DNA of 64,000 nt from Rufibacter hautae (GCF_008271695.1 NZ_VKKY01000002.1:1302001-1366000); one strand, 5' to 3'. Numbered from the stretch's first letter, positions 9,196-18,615 are shown. Notes: generated by a model from the letters alone, not told the origin. Numbers and translations are program-made.

Positions 9196-10395
9196 TTAAA
9201 GGGCGATATCCATTTGCATCCTGAATTGTATTCTGTCGTTTCTGCCCTGCTCTTTGATCAGGGTTAGATCGCTCTGCACCTTCAGGCTGTGGTCTACAAT
9301 GTATTTTGATACTCCGGCGGTGTATTGTTTTTGCGCACCTATCCCGGTGACAGCAGTAGGATCGAAGATAGAGTAGCGGCCTGCCAGCTCCCAGTCGGAT
9401 GGAAGCAGATAGCCAGCTTGTAAGTTAAGGGCTTTACCTGTCACAAATGTTTCGTCTACGGTACCATCGGGTTTGTAACTAATTACAGGAGTTCCATTGG
9501 GTACTTTACGGTCTGCGTACTCACCCATGGCCGAGAAACCTTTGTACTTAAACATAGCATCTGCAAACCAGGTACTCAAATTGCGCTGACCACTTAGAAA
9601 GCTCCCTAACTGTCCACGTGAACGAGAGGCATTATTGTTAAAATCATAAGACACGGCCAAGGCTAGTTTTGGGGTTTCTTCCCGTTCAATATCGCCTCCC
9701 ACATAATCTCCGTCCCCTTTGAATTCGCCAAGGGGCAATATTTCTACACGTCCGGTATAGTCATACCCTCCGGCATTATTTACAGTTATATCACGGCCCT
9801 CACCCATGGATATGGATGCCATTTCGCGCAACAATACGGTTCCAAGGGCATGTTCATGGCGTAACTGGAAACCGGCATCGCGGTCAAGATTGATTTGCGC
9901 ATTCAGCAAACTTCTGTCTACAAACTGGAGCTTTTGGGAGGAGATGACACGCTCACGGTTTCCAGGCAACTTTGTCTGACCAACCCATACCCACAGCGTT
10001 GGGGTTAGCTGGTACTTCGCTACGGCATCAAGAATAATGTTATCGGCATCATTGGTCTGGCTGATGTCTCCCCCACCACCGGCACCTATATCGCTGTTGC
10101 TTAAGCCCAGCTCAATTTTGTATACCAGCCTGGGCGTGAAGGCGAAGCCATCAAACTTAAGACGGGCTCTTCGTATCAGGAAACGATCATCCCAGCCCTT
10201 GGTACCTCTGGTATGCACGCCTTGGTAAAGCGTCTGGAACCGTATCCCGAATTTTAAACTGAAGGAAGAATCTTCTGCTACGAACTGAAGTCCTTTCCCA
10301 AACTTTGTTTTGTTTAGACTTTGGGCCTGCGCATCATACACAAAGAACAAGGCCATAGAGAGCAGACATACTACTCTGGTGAGCTTTATAGTCAC
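9196..10395 (-). CDS. Porin of the phosphate-selective O/P type
   Basis: A 399-residue secreted barrel protein. The first 24 residues are a signal peptide (MTIKLTRVVCLLSMALFFVY, then DAQAQ). The mature part has the OprP/OprO-like pattern SLKFGIRFQTLYQG, RARLKFDGF, YKIELGLSN and WVWVGQTKLPGNRERVISSQ, characteristic of Bacteroidota porins annotated as phosphate-selective porin O and P. It probably forms an outer-membrane anion pore. Selectivity for phosphate is not shown by the sequence. The gene is monocistronic. Confidence 0.85.
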   Translation of the reverse strand: MTIKLTRVVCLLSMALFFVYDAQAQSLNKTKFGKGLQFVAEDSSFSLKFGIRFQTLYQGVHTRGTKGWDDRFLIRRARLKFDGFAFTPRLVYKIELGLSNSDIGAGGGGDISQTNDADNIILDAVAKYQLTPTLWVWVGQTKLPGNRERVISSQKLQFVDRSLLNAQINLDRDAGFQLRHEHALGTVLLREMASISMGEGRDITVNNAGGYDYTGRVEILPLGEFKGDGDYVGGDIEREETPKLALAVSYDFNNNASRSRGQLGSFLSGQRNLSTWFADAMFKYKGFSAMGEYADRKVPNGTPVISYKPDGTVDETFVTGKALNLQAGYLLPSDWELAGRYSIFDPTAVTGIGAQKQYTAGVSKYIVDHSLKVQSDLTLIKEQGRNDRIQFRMQMDIAL

Positions 10396-10530
10396 AGTAT
10401 GAAAAGGTTTAGGTGAGAAATAAGCCTTGTATTCTGGTAAAGCCCTATAGCGCAGGAAAGCTCATCAGGTAGTCAGGCTGAGAAGCTTTTGGTTTTAACT
10501 GCTTTCGTTCAACACGTACGGAAGCAAAAA

Positions 10531-11163
10531 CTAGGTTGTTCTATTGAATTGTTCGTGTAACATCTTCGCTACTTTCCCTTCAGGGCTGATGGGTTTTACT
10601 TTCTTCATGATCACTTTGCGGTACGTGATAGAGAGCCTTCTTTCCCTATGCTTCACGTTTCCGTCAACCACATCTTTTTTTCTGGAAGGGATGGAGTGAT
10701 TCCACTTATACCTGGCATCATCCTGCATTACATACACTGAACGTCTGGGAACCTCCACATCTACCACGTCTTTATTTTTGATATGGATGAATTTCATGAT
10801 GCAACCACTTCCCAGGTTGACCCCACAGATCTGATTTTCGAAGTAGTTTCTGTCCTTATGAGGTCTAAGCCCCTCTCCCGGAAAGTACTCATTGATGATG
10901 ACCTGGTCTGGTTTGAGAGAAACAATCCCCTGTTCCGTGATTTGTTCTGACACTTTATGAATCAGCGGGGGCATAGGAATTGGAAATTCGACTAGATTAT
11001 AGGGAGATTCCAATTCATTTCTGTACCCATAATATTGCAACCTCCTGTCGTAATCAACCACCCATATTTGGTTGTCAATTTCCTTTATCAGTTCCTCCTC
11101 CATTGATTCACTGATAAAATCATGGTATAGTAGCAATCCTGGTACAGCTGTCTCTACTCTCAT
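10531..11163 (-). CDS. AlkB-like 2-oxoglutarate/Fe(II) dioxygenase
   Basis: A 210-residue 2OG-Fe(II) oxygenase of the AlkB family. The iron triad is visible: H102 and D104 in RPHKDRNYFE and H156 in WNHSIPSR. The 2-oxoglutarate arginine and the AlkB-type second Arg are R176 and R182 in RRLSITYR. VIINEYFPGEGLRPHKD is the family's nucleotide-recognition-lid/metal-site region. It likely removes alkyl lesions from DNA or RNA by oxidative demethylation, though some AlkB homologues modify tRNA. No ada or DNA-repair neighbours are present, and base composition is lower in GC than the surrounding core genes. Confidence 0.88.
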   Translation of the reverse strand: MRVETAVPGLLLYHDFISESMEEELIKEIDNQIWVVDYDRRLQYYGYRNELESPYNLVEFPIPMPPLIHKVSEQITEQGIVSLKPDQVIINEYFPGEGLRPHKDRNYFENQICGVNLGSGCIMKFIHIKNKDVVDVEVPRRSVYVMQDDARYKWNHSIPSRKKDVVDGNVKHRERRLSITYRKVIMKKVKPISPEGKVAKMLHEQFNRTT

Positions 11164-11760
11164 ATCATTGAAGGTGCTCTTGACTAAAAGGTTATCTGTT
11201 AAAGATTTAGGTAACGGTTGCTATTAAGTTAAGTTGAGATTGGTTTACACTAATCTTAAGCAGGAAACAACAGTGGCTCCCTGGTTCGCGGACGTTACGG
11301 AATCAGCCGAGTTAATCCCATTTATTCTTCCACATTCCTTACGCGTTCGCTCATCAGCAACCTCCATCATAGCACCTCATAAGCTTTAGTTACACCTATC
11401 CTCTGCCTAGTTCTGAAGGCTTTAAGGCATCTAATTATCTTTTCTCAACTGCACTGCTGCCAATGCCACACCTGACAGCAATGTGTTAGCGTTTGTATTA
11501 GACACCTGAATGCAAATAGAAAAATGGGCAGGCATCCAATTCTATATAGCTGAAGGAAAGATTGACTTAATCAAAAAGTAAACTGGTATAGGTCACAAAA
11601 AGCACACGATCAAAATTCCATCCGGAAAAGAAGGGAGTTATTATCATATTAGATGCACGGAAGGACTTTGATGCTCTTGTCCAGCACATCATGTTTGCTC
11701 TTTATCCTGTGTAGCTTCCGTTACCATATGTAACCCTTGCAACTTCTTTCTTGAAAGAAA
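11164..11760. other. Intergenic gap, 597 bp, no gene recognised
   Basis: The gap separates the divergent AlkB-like and AMP-ligase genes, so it must hold both promoters, but no clear TAnnTTTG box was found. A short open stretch near 11590-11670 reads like coding sequence (HTIKIPSGKEGSYYHIRC) without a start, possibly a gene remnant. A lone GTTAGC is at 11485-11490. Confidence 0.5.
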
Positions 11761-13557
11761 ATGATCATATACCTTCTTCTAGCTATTATCATAGGTTACC
11801 TGGTTTTTGTAGCCATCCGGATAGGCCTTCATCAACGTCTTCCGCTTGCGCTAGGCCCTATTTCTCTGGAGTTGATTCCTGATAGAGCAGCAAAAAAGTA
11901 TCGGGAAAGGCCTATCTTCACGATAGACATACCCTGCCATTGGGAGATTGAAGCCCTCAAAACTCGGTATATAGACCCATTGGCCTGGAGCGCGAAACGT
12001 ATTCAATCCACTGCAGGGATGCTGGCCTCCCTCCTACAGCACCAATTCAATCTCCAGTATGGCGAGCGCGTCGCCATCTTTAAGCAGAACCATTTTGATA
12101 TTCATCTTTTTACGATTTCCATTATCCGGGCCGGGGGTATTGCATGTCCGGTAAATGGAAAGCTCTCCATTAATGATTTTGATCCCTATTTGGCTAATTT
12201 ATCTGCAACTATCCTCATTACTGATAGCGCGGCAATCCTCAAGTTCCTACAAAGCGGCATAGATTTTGGATGCTGCAGGAAGCTAATCATTGCAGAAAAA
12301 AGAGCCCTAAAATCAGAGATCGAGGTTACTGCATTAGAGGAGCAAATGGCGCGTAGCTATCCTGATATTCAGATCTACTGGTTAGAGGAGGCGCTTTTGT
12401 CTGTTCAAAAAGAAAGTCCGGCTGTTCCCAGGGGAAAGGATGATCCCTTGTACCTGGTTCATTCATCCGGGACAACAGGTTTCCCCAAAGCGGTTATTCT
12501 AAAAAATGGACCTCAGGCTCATGCCGTCCGCGGATGGCTTTGTTATGTGCACCTGTCCCGCACCTGGGATAAAGGGTTTGGAGCTTTACCCAATAATCAT
12601 CAGGCGGTCATACTTTCGTTTAACAGCCTGCTTCTGCTAGGATTCCCTGCCCATTGGAGCAGTAGCTATGACCATCTTGATTTTAATGCAGAGGAAGTAA
12701 TGCGAGCCTTGGCCGACGGGAAGTTTACAGGGTATTTTGGATTCCCTGTTACCTACACCCAACTTAAAGAAGTCCCAGCAGAAAAGTATGACTTAAGTGC
12801 CATGCGGATTTGGGGCTCTACGGCTGATGCTAGCCATGAGGTGATTCAGCGTAAGTTTGTCTCTATCGGGAATGCATTTAAAGCATTTGGTATTCCCTTG
12901 AAAGGTTCTATTTTTTTAGATGCACAGGGATCCAGTGAGGTAGGCACCCCCTCTGTCATCAGGTATTTCACCAGGTACACAAATACATTTGACCGCAGAA
13001 TAGGACGGATTGGCTCCACTCCTTTTGGCCCCAAAATAAGAATTGTGAAGGAAAACGGAGAGAAAGTAAAAAGAGGAGAAGTTGGTAAACTGGAGGTAAA
13101 AGGAAAAACTGTGTTTGCGGGTTATTGGAACAATCCTGCATTAACGTATCAGGCTATCCATGGCAATTGGTTTTTTACCGGAGATGTAGTCCGTTTGAAC
13201 AAAGATGGACATCTTATCCAATTAGACCGGTTAGTAGATGTCATTCATACCAGCGATGGAGAGGTGTACAGTCTGCCTATTGAAGAAAAATTACACAAGC
13301 ATCCTGCTGTCTTTGATGTTTGTGTATATGCTCACCAGCAACCAGACGGCACCTATCTGCCTTCGGTGGCTGCAGCACTTAAAGTGAAAAATAGTATAAG
13401 CAATAGTCTCCTTCTACATGAATTCAATCAGATGCTAGAAGGAAAAGAAAAATTATGTCGCTGTGAAATCATGGAGTGGTCTGAGTTTCCCATTGGCGTG
13501 ACTGGAAAAACATTAAAAAGAGTATTCCGGAATAGAAGTGAGCAAATGATGAAATGA
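11761..13557 (+). CDS. Membrane-anchored AMP-dependent acyl-CoA synthetase/ligase
   Basis: A 598-residue ANL-superfamily enzyme expected to adenylate a carboxylic acid and probably transfer it to CoA. The nucleotide motif VHSSGTTGFPKAV is near residue 235, a GSSEVG block corresponds to motif A5, FTGDVV to A7, LDRLVDVIHTSDGEVYSL to A8 in the style of long-chain acyl-CoA synthetases, and GVTGKTLKR near the C-terminus carries the catalytic Lys. An unusual N-terminal hydrophobic helix (residues 2-21, IIYLLLAIIIGYLVFVAIRI) should tether it to the membrane. Substrate is unknown. It stands alone, with lower GC than the core. Confidence 0.85.
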   Translation: MIIYLLLAIIIGYLVFVAIRIGLHQRLPLALGPISLELIPDRAAKKYRERPIFTIDIPCHWEIEALKTRYIDPLAWSAKRIQSTAGMLASLLQHQFNLQYGERVAIFKQNHFDIHLFTISIIRAGGIACPVNGKLSINDFDPYLANLSATILITDSAAILKFLQSGIDFGCCRKLIIAEKRALKSEIEVTALEEQMARSYPDIQIYWLEEALLSVQKESPAVPRGKDDPLYLVHSSGTTGFPKAVILKNGPQAHAVRGWLCYVHLSRTWDKGFGALPNNHQAVILSFNSLLLLGFPAHWSSSYDHLDFNAEEVMRALADGKFTGYFGFPVTYTQLKEVPAEKYDLSAMRIWGSTADASHEVIQRKFVSIGNAFKAFGIPLKGSIFLDAQGSSEVGTPSVIRYFTRYTNTFDRRIGRIGSTPFGPKIRIVKENGEKVKRGEVGKLEVKGKTVFAGYWNNPALTYQAIHGNWFFTGDVVRLNKDGHLIQLDRLVDVIHTSDGEVYSLPIEEKLHKHPAVFDVCVYAHQQPDGTYLPSVAAALKVKNSISNSLLLHEFNQMLEGKEKLCRCEIMEWSEFPIGVTGKTLKRVFRNRSEQMMK

Positions 13558-13878
13558 TTTTTAATGAAATTTCATCCGATGGAAGCGACCTATTTACTGC
13601 TTTAAAATTAACCTCGCTATTCAAAACCAGGTTCTGACACTTTTGTACATAGTGCAAATAACCGTATGTTCACGTACATCTGCTTGTTACGGTATTTGTC
13701 AAACAACACACATTAAATATAGAAAAAGGGGGACTGCTGTCGCATTCACCCCCTGATTTTGTCAAATGAACACCCCTTCGCTTCCTTTATATTGTCCGTA
13801 ATTTGCCTAGAAAATAATAGTCACATAGGTTATTACGCCTAGGAGCTTGCATCAATCTATAAAAAGCTATCAAGAAGC
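13558..13878. other. Intergenic gap with weak hairpin
   Basis: A 321-bp gap after the ligase. It contains an aaaaaggggg ... cccccTgatttt hairpin near 13727-13757, which could terminate the ligase transcript although it lies about 170 nt past the stop. No other gene or RNA is seen. Confidence 0.45.
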
Positions 13879-14330
13879 ATGAAGACAATCTTTGACAAAC
13901 CAACCAGAGATGGACTTATTGACAGAATCAATTTGCTAAATACTTATAGCATGGCTCAATGGGGCAAAATGGGGTTTTTCAAATGGTAAAGCACAATACT
14001 TATTGGAACGCTTGGATTTTGGGAGAGGATAAACATACCTATAAGCAAGTTTTTCTGGGTAAAATATTTGGGAAGACGGCATTGAGAAAGATGATAAAGG
14101 ATGAGAAACCTTTAGATAAGAATATTCCTACTTCCTCCCAATTCAAAGTGAAAGTTAAAATTGGAGACTTGGAAGCAGAGAAATTGAAATGGATTTCATT
14201 AACGAAGGCTTATGAAAATTATGATAACCCAGAATTCATACATGATTTTTTTGGAAAAATGACTAAGGAACAGATTGGCATTTTAGTATTTAAGCATTCT
14301 GACCATCATCTGAAACAATTTGGTATATAA
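13879..14330 (+). pseudogene. DUF1569 (DinB-like) protein, one-base frameshift
   Basis: Translation from ATG 13879 gives MKTIFDKPTRDGLIDRINLL and continues to QWGKMGFFKW before a stop at 13987. The rest of the family follows in the next frame (NGVFQMVKHNTYWNAWILGE through GILVFKHSDHHLKQFGI) to 14330. Restoring one G in the GGGG run at 13971-13974 would rejoin both parts into a roughly 150-residue DUF1569 protein, a DinB/YfiT-like four-helix fold whose C-terminal HxxHH-type motif is intact. It is either a recent pseudogene or a sequencing/assembly slip in the homopolymer. The stop is followed 14 nt later by GCTAAC. Confidence 0.75.
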
Positions 14331-14467
14331 CCAAACTACGGCCAGCTAACATCGGCTTGCTGCAAGTGGGGGTGAGATTCATTGTTTGACTGTTTTTCTT
14401 GAAATTGAGCTTTCGGCTTCATTTGAATGATAGTGCTGAAAAGCTCCGCCTGACAGAAAGCCGCAAA

Positions 14468-14850
14468 ATGTTTGTGATTAAAGAAATATATAAGGGTTCA
14501 ATTTCACAGAAAAGCTAATTATTGAAGATGTTCATCTTTGGATGGACGGAGGAACGGTAACTCTGGTTCTGCAAGACCAAAATTCTCAAACTTGCGAAAT
14601 TGAGTTTGTGCAGAAAGTAGCTTTAAAAAGATTTGACTACCTTCCCCGGCCAGGAAGCCTTCTGCTAAACAGAAAGGAAGTTGAAATAAGGTCAGACCTT
14701 GAAAAAGAAATCTTGATTGCAATTCAACAAGCAGAATGGGGAAATGGAGTAGCTCACAATGAAAGATACTTTCTAAAAAGAGCCATAGAAGAGTGTATCG
14801 ATTTTACTAAAAAAATACACTACATAAAACTAGCCAAATCACTTAGATAA
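14468..14850 (+). pseudogene. Small hypothetical protein, probable one-base frameshift
   Basis: The longest intact frame is 14542-14850 (102 aa, MDGGTVTLVLQDQ...), but the same frame is open upstream to about 14494 without a start (GFNFTEKLIIEDVHLW). An ATG at 14468 reads MFVIKEIYK in the neighbouring frame and stops soon after. Adding one G to the GGG run at 14494-14496 joins them into a 127-residue protein. The family is unrecognised; the C-terminal half is helical with an Asn/His-containing turn (NGVAHNERYFLKRA). If the start is really at 14542, the gene is simply a short intact orphan. Confidence 0.5.
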
Positions 14851-14939
14851 AATATATTTAAAACCAAGACTAATGAAAGCTTTGGGTTTTGAGTGTGATG
14901 AATGAGATAAAATAAAAGAATTTAATAATTATAATAACT

Positions 14940-15377
14940 ATGGCAAATATCAACCCACACATTAATTTCAACGGCAATGCAGAGGAAGCATTTAACTTTT
15001 ACAGGTCAGTATTTGGCGGAGAGTTCGCGAGAATAATGCGTTTCAAAGACTTAGCTAGTGCTGAATTTCCAGTAGCAGATCATGAAGCGAATAAAATCAT
15101 GCACATTGCTTTACCAATCGGTAAAAGTGTTTTAATGGCTAATGATGTACCTGAAATACTGGGACGTACAAACGAAAACGAAAATAGAAGCAAAATCTCT
15201 ATAAGTGCCGAAAGCAAAGAAGAAGCAGACAAACTGTTTCATGGGCTTTCAACAGGCGGCCAAATTGAAATGCCTATTACTGACAGTCCTTGGGGTTCTT
15301 ATTTTGGTATGTTTAGAGACAAATATGGCATTGAATGGATGGTGGACTTTGACCCAAATGAAATAGGGCCAATGTAA
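14940..15377 (+). CDS. VOC family protein (PhnB/glyoxalase-like)
   Basis: A 145-residue vicinal-oxygen-chelate fold protein of the PhnB-like group. The start MANINPHINFNGNAEEAFNFY is the characteristic first beta-alpha unit, and the closing WGSYFGMFRDKYGIEWMVDF is the conserved last strand pair. Members include metal-dependent lyases, dioxygenases and resistance proteins, but this subgroup is largely uncharacterised. It sits in the cassette-like region. Its stop is followed 20 nt later by GCTAAC (15398), and an AACCGTTAGCTTCAATT boundary lies before the next gene. Confidence 0.85.
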   Translation: MANINPHINFNGNAEEAFNFYRSVFGGEFARIMRFKDLASAEFPVADHEANKIMHIALPIGKSVLMANDVPEILGRTNENENRSKISISAESKEEADKLFHGLSTGGQIEMPITDSPWGSYFGMFRDKYGIEWMVDFDPNEIGPM

Positions 15378-15397
15378 TTGAAGTAAAACAAGGAACC

Positions 15398-15537
15398 GCT
15401 AACCGCACCTACCCGCAAGCGGGTTTTCGTACCTCGTTTAGGACAAGTGAGTACAAAATTAGAGGTTCTATGCTTCTTAAGAGGTTCAGTATAATAAATC
15501 ACTGCCTGGGAGGAGCTGCAAACCGTTAGCTTCAATT
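15398..15537 (+). repeat. Cassette-boundary-like inverted repeat
   Basis: GCTAAC at 15398-15403 and GTTAGC at 15525-15530 are inverted copies about 130 bp apart, inside the gap between the VOC and hydrolase genes. An internal acccgc/gcgggt hairpin is at about 15410-15424. The right end (15521-15537) repeats 16 of 17 bases of 8657-8673. Confidence 0.4.
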
Positions 15538-15554
15538 ATCCCTCCTATCTTAAT

Positions 15555-16457
15555 ATGCGTTCAAAAATGAGACCTTGCCTTGTCCCTTTCTATTTGGTGC
15601 TTCTTTTTGCTTCCTTCAATTCATTTTCGCAACAGGTCAACTCACGAATGGTGGAAGACGGAGGTACAGGAAAGTACAGGGCCGTCATGATGACAGAAGC
15701 CGCACTACCCACGCACACCATCTTTCGGCCAAAGAATATGAGTCTTTTTGGCAAAAAGGACAAGATGCCCATTATTGCTTGGGGGAATGGCGGCTGTTTT
15801 AACTCGCCCTGGGAGCATGTGAATTTTTTAAACGAGGTAGCCTCTCACGGCTTTCTTGTCATTGCCATTGGAACAATGCCCAAGGACTCTAGCGATAAAG
15901 TAAGAGATCCATCCAAAGCATCTCTTTTGGTAGATGCTGTGGATTGGGCCATTGCGCAGAACAAGGATAAAAAAAGCCCTTATTACAGGAAATTAGACAT
16001 CACTAAAATTGCCGTCAGCGGGATGTCCTGCGGTGGTTTGCAAACGCTGGAGGTTGCTGGTGATCCTAGAATCAGCACTATTGGCGTATTTAACAGTGGG
16101 ATTTTTAACCAACCAATAGAGGGAATGCCCGTGCTGCCCAGGATAACAAAAGAGCAACTCAAGAAAATACACACTCCTACTCTGTACCTGTTGGGCGGCC
16201 CTTCTGATATTGCCTATAACAATGGCATGGATGATTTTAAGCAGATTAACCATGTGCCTGTTTTGGTAGGCAACCTTAATGTGGGGCATGGCGGTACTTA
16301 CGCCCAACCACACGGGGGTGATTTTTCCCGAGTAGCAACGGCCTGGTACAAATGGCAGTTGAAAGGAGACCAAGAAGCAGGCAAACTATTTACTGGCAAC
16401 CCACCGGGGCTTTCACAATTACCAGGATGGACGGTTGAGAAAAAGAACATGCGTTGA
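15555..16457 (+). CDS. Secreted alpha/beta hydrolase
   Basis: A 300-residue exported hydrolase. Either ATG 15555 or ATG 15567 (MRPCLVPFYLVLLFASF) gives a signal peptide ending near SFSQQ. The catalytic set can be proposed as S158 in GMSCG, D218 in GGPSDIA and H245 in VGHGGTY. The oxyanion region is probably WGNGGC. The overall form resembles platelet-activating-factor-hydrolase/chlorophyllase-like secreted esterases. The substrate is unknown. The stop is followed within 4 nt by GCTAACATC, repeating the pattern seen after the DUF1569 gene. Confidence 0.75.
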   Translation: MRSKMRPCLVPFYLVLLFASFNSFSQQVNSRMVEDGGTGKYRAVMMTEAALPTHTIFRPKNMSLFGKKDKMPIIAWGNGGCFNSPWEHVNFLNEVASHGFLVIAIGTMPKDSSDKVRDPSKASLLVDAVDWAIAQNKDKKSPYYRKLDITKIAVSGMSCGGLQTLEVAGDPRISTIGVFNSGIFNQPIEGMPVLPRITKEQLKKIHTPTLYLLGGPSDIAYNNGMDDFKQINHVPVLVGNLNVGHGGTYAQPHGGDFSRVATAWYKWQLKGDQEAGKLFTGNPPGLSQLPGWTVEKKNMR

Positions 16458-16707
16458 GCGGCTAACATCCTGATGCTGCTGTGTGTGCTGGAGATTACGT
16501 GCATCCCATAAAACTCGATCTTCTATAGAAACAATGGCTAGCTGGAGCTCTCCCATTAAATCTACTGACACCAAAACCCCACCTTATGGGCATCGCAAAT
16601 TCTTGAAAGTGCAATATCATAAATCTATAGACGTCAAAATTAACACGCTGTAATTAGATTTATAGCCCAAACACCAGCTGAAAGGAAACTGAAAAGATTG
16701 GACGAGC

Positions 16708-17073
16708 ATGAAACCTACCCCCGAACACGATGCCAGGATGGCCAGCATGACCTTCTCCTCGGTCTACCCGCACTATGTCACCAAAGTGGAGCGCAAAGGC
16801 CGCACCAAAGAAGAACTGCATCAGGTCATTACCTGGCTCACGGGGTTTGATGACCAAAAGCTGCAGGAACTGGTAAACGAGAAAGTGACGTTCAAGACCT
16901 TCTTTCGGGATGCCAACCTGAACCCTAACGCCCACCTGATCGCTGGCACCATCTGCGGCTATAAGATTGAAGAAATTGACAATCCTTTAACCAAGCAAGT
17001 CAGGTACCTGGACAAGTTGGTAGACGAACTAGCAAAAGGAAAAAAGCTGGAAAAGATTCTGCGGCAGGGATAA
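16708..17073 (+). CDS. DUF2200 family protein
   Basis: A 121-residue soluble protein matching the DUF2200 family, whose hallmark is a YPHYVTKVERKGRTKEEL segment followed by ITWLTGFD and a central FFRDANLNPNA motif. Members are widespread, short and functionally uncharacterised. The start ATG 16708 is used; an internal Met (MASMTFSS, residue 11) is an alternative because many family members start with a similar sequence. It is a single-gene unit. Confidence 0.85.
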   Translation: MKPTPEHDARMASMTFSSVYPHYVTKVERKGRTKEELHQVITWLTGFDDQKLQELVNEKVTFKTFFRDANLNPNAHLIAGTICGYKIEEIDNPLTKQVRYLDKLVDELAKGKKLEKILRQG

Positions 17074-17519
17074 TTGCAATAGGTGCTAGGTAAGCGTTTT
17101 TCTAGTATTCAATCCTATAAATAAGACAGAAGTCATCCTATAAGTAAATCAACCTTTTACAATTCAATATAAAGCAGCACGGCCCAAGCACAAAAATGCT
17201 TGGGCCGTGCTGCGAAAGTGGTTCTTCGTTTCCGGCCTGTTTTCAGCAAAATGGGCCTGAAATGCTGGCGAATATAAAAAACAGTAGTCTCTAATAGTGG
17301 AAACCTGTTTTCAAGCTGTCCTCCTGATAAGAAGGCCAAAGTAGAAGCGCATCACGGACTGTCCTCTTTTTAAAAAGGTGCATCAGCTAATCAGGTTGAC
17401 AAGCCCTTCTGCATAAAGCCTTCCTTTCCCGATATGTACTCTTGCCCAAAGTCAGTCATGAACCAATTGATTTTACCGGTCTAAAAAGAAACCCTTAGTA
17501 CTTCCTAAAACCTACGGAT
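17074..17519. other. Intergenic gap, 446 bp, with two palindromes
   Basis: It holds the perfect 17-bp-stem hairpin at 17174-17213 and a copy of the window-wide palindrome at about 17226-17262 (cgtttccggcctgtttt / aaaatgggcctgaaatg). No gene is recognised. Confidence 0.5.
17174..17213. terminator. Perfect 17-bp hairpin
   Basis: gcagcacggcccaagca and its exact complement flank a 6-nt loop. It probably ends the DUF2200 transcript, although there is no strong T run on the + side. Confidence 0.6.
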
Positions 17520-17954
17520 ATGCAAGTAAAAGCACTTTTCTCAAATTGGACCCGGGTAGCAGCCCTATTGCTGATTGGCGGCGCCTTGGCCTGGACCATC
17601 AAACTAGGGGTTATTATTTCCACGGATGGTAGAATCATTGACACCGGCGCCGCGGCCTTCCTGATGAAGGTGGGGATTATCCTGCTGGCTATAGGATCGA
17701 CCGGCGTAGGTTATCGGCTGAGTGTCCACCAGGCAATTTGGGTAAGAGTACTGGCGACACTTCTTTCACCGGTAGTGGTTTTTGGCTTGTTTTTGCTTTT
17801 CGCGAAGATAGTGGCGCCTTTCCTGGTTGAACCGCTGATCAAGAATAGCAACCTCTGGTATGCCCAACAAGAGGCTCCCATCGGATTGGCCGTGTTGTTT
17901 TTCTCCGTAGTGGGATTCCTGCTCCTAAGAAGTTACAAGTCCGTTGCGCGCTAA
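17520..17954 (+). CDS. Small integral membrane protein
   Basis: A 144-residue protein with four hydrophobic segments (VAALLLIGGALAWTIKLGVI, FLMKVGIILLAIGSTGVGY, VRVLATLLSPVVVFGLFLLF, IGLAVLFFSVVGFLLL). No family is recognised. It lies 65 nt upstream of a cytochrome c gene in the same direction, so the two may be cotranscribed. Confidence 0.65.
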   Translation: MQVKALFSNWTRVAALLLIGGALAWTIKLGVIISTDGRIIDTGAAAFLMKVGIILLAIGSTGVGYRLSVHQAIWVRVLATLLSPVVVFGLFLLFAKIVAPFLVEPLIKNSNLWYAQQEAPIGLAVLFFSVVGFLLLRSYKSVAR

Positions 17955-18019
17955 ACCTAAATAATCCCCACATACCTTATTCATAAGTCCATTCCACAGC
18001 CTACCTCCTCTTACATATA

Positions 18020-18604
18020 ATGGCTCGTAAAATTATTAAGTTTACCAGCTTATTCTTGTTGGTCTTGATTGCCGGAGTTTCCGTAGCCACCATGTTACGG
18101 CAGCACCTTACCTACGAAGCGCCCTACCCTGCTATCACGGCTTCTAAAGACCTGGTAATGATTGAACGCGGGAAGAACCTGGTGATGGTCACGCATGGAT
18201 GCGTGCAATGCCATAGCCCCGTGCAGAACGTAGACTCGGTGCTGAAGATGGGCCAGGAGCCGTCGCTAGCTGGGAACAAGAAAGTGGAAACGCCCTTCGG
18301 GACGATCTTCACCACCAACCTCACCCCTGACGTGAAAACCGGCATAGGCAGCATGACCGATGCAGAGATTGCCCGCGTGCTGCGGTACGGGGTAAAAAAG
18401 AACGGCGAGGCAGTACTGCCGTTTATGCAAGGCCAGAACATGAATGACGAAGAACTTACCGCGGTGATCTCTTACCTGAGATCCGTGAAGCCGATAGAAA
18501 ACAAAGTGCCAGACCATGAATTCACCTTGCTTGGTAAATTTGCCCGGGCGTTTGTTCTGAAACCCTCTCTCCCGGAGAAGACTAAAACCCTGGCAAAGAA
18601 TTAA
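18020..18604 (+). CDS. Membrane-anchored mono-heme cytochrome c
   Basis: A 194-residue class-I cytochrome c. Residues 7-25 form an uncleaved anchor or signal helix. The heme-attachment motif is C61-V-Q-C64-H65, and the distal ligand is probably M136 in LPFMQGQNM. The stretch TPFGTIFTTNLTPDVKTGIG is typical of cytochromes associated with alcohol or sugar dehydrogenases. It should carry electrons in the periplasm. There is no dehydrogenase partner next to it; the preceding small membrane protein may be in the same transcript. Confidence 0.88.
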   Translation: MARKIIKFTSLFLLVLIAGVSVATMLRQHLTYEAPYPAITASKDLVMIERGKNLVMVTHGCVQCHSPVQNVDSVLKMGQEPSLAGNKKVETPFGTIFTTNLTPDVKTGIGSMTDAEIARVLRYGVKKNGEAVLPFMQGQNMNDEELTAVISYLRSVKPIENKVPDHEFTLLGKFARAFVLKPSLPEKTKTLAKN

Positions 18605-18615
18605 CATACCTCTCC

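Noticed and set aside
16618-16664. ataaatcta/tagatttat inverted repeat as ends of a miniature transposon
   Set aside because: Only 47 bp span, 9-bp arms and no target duplication were seen; too little to call a mobile element.
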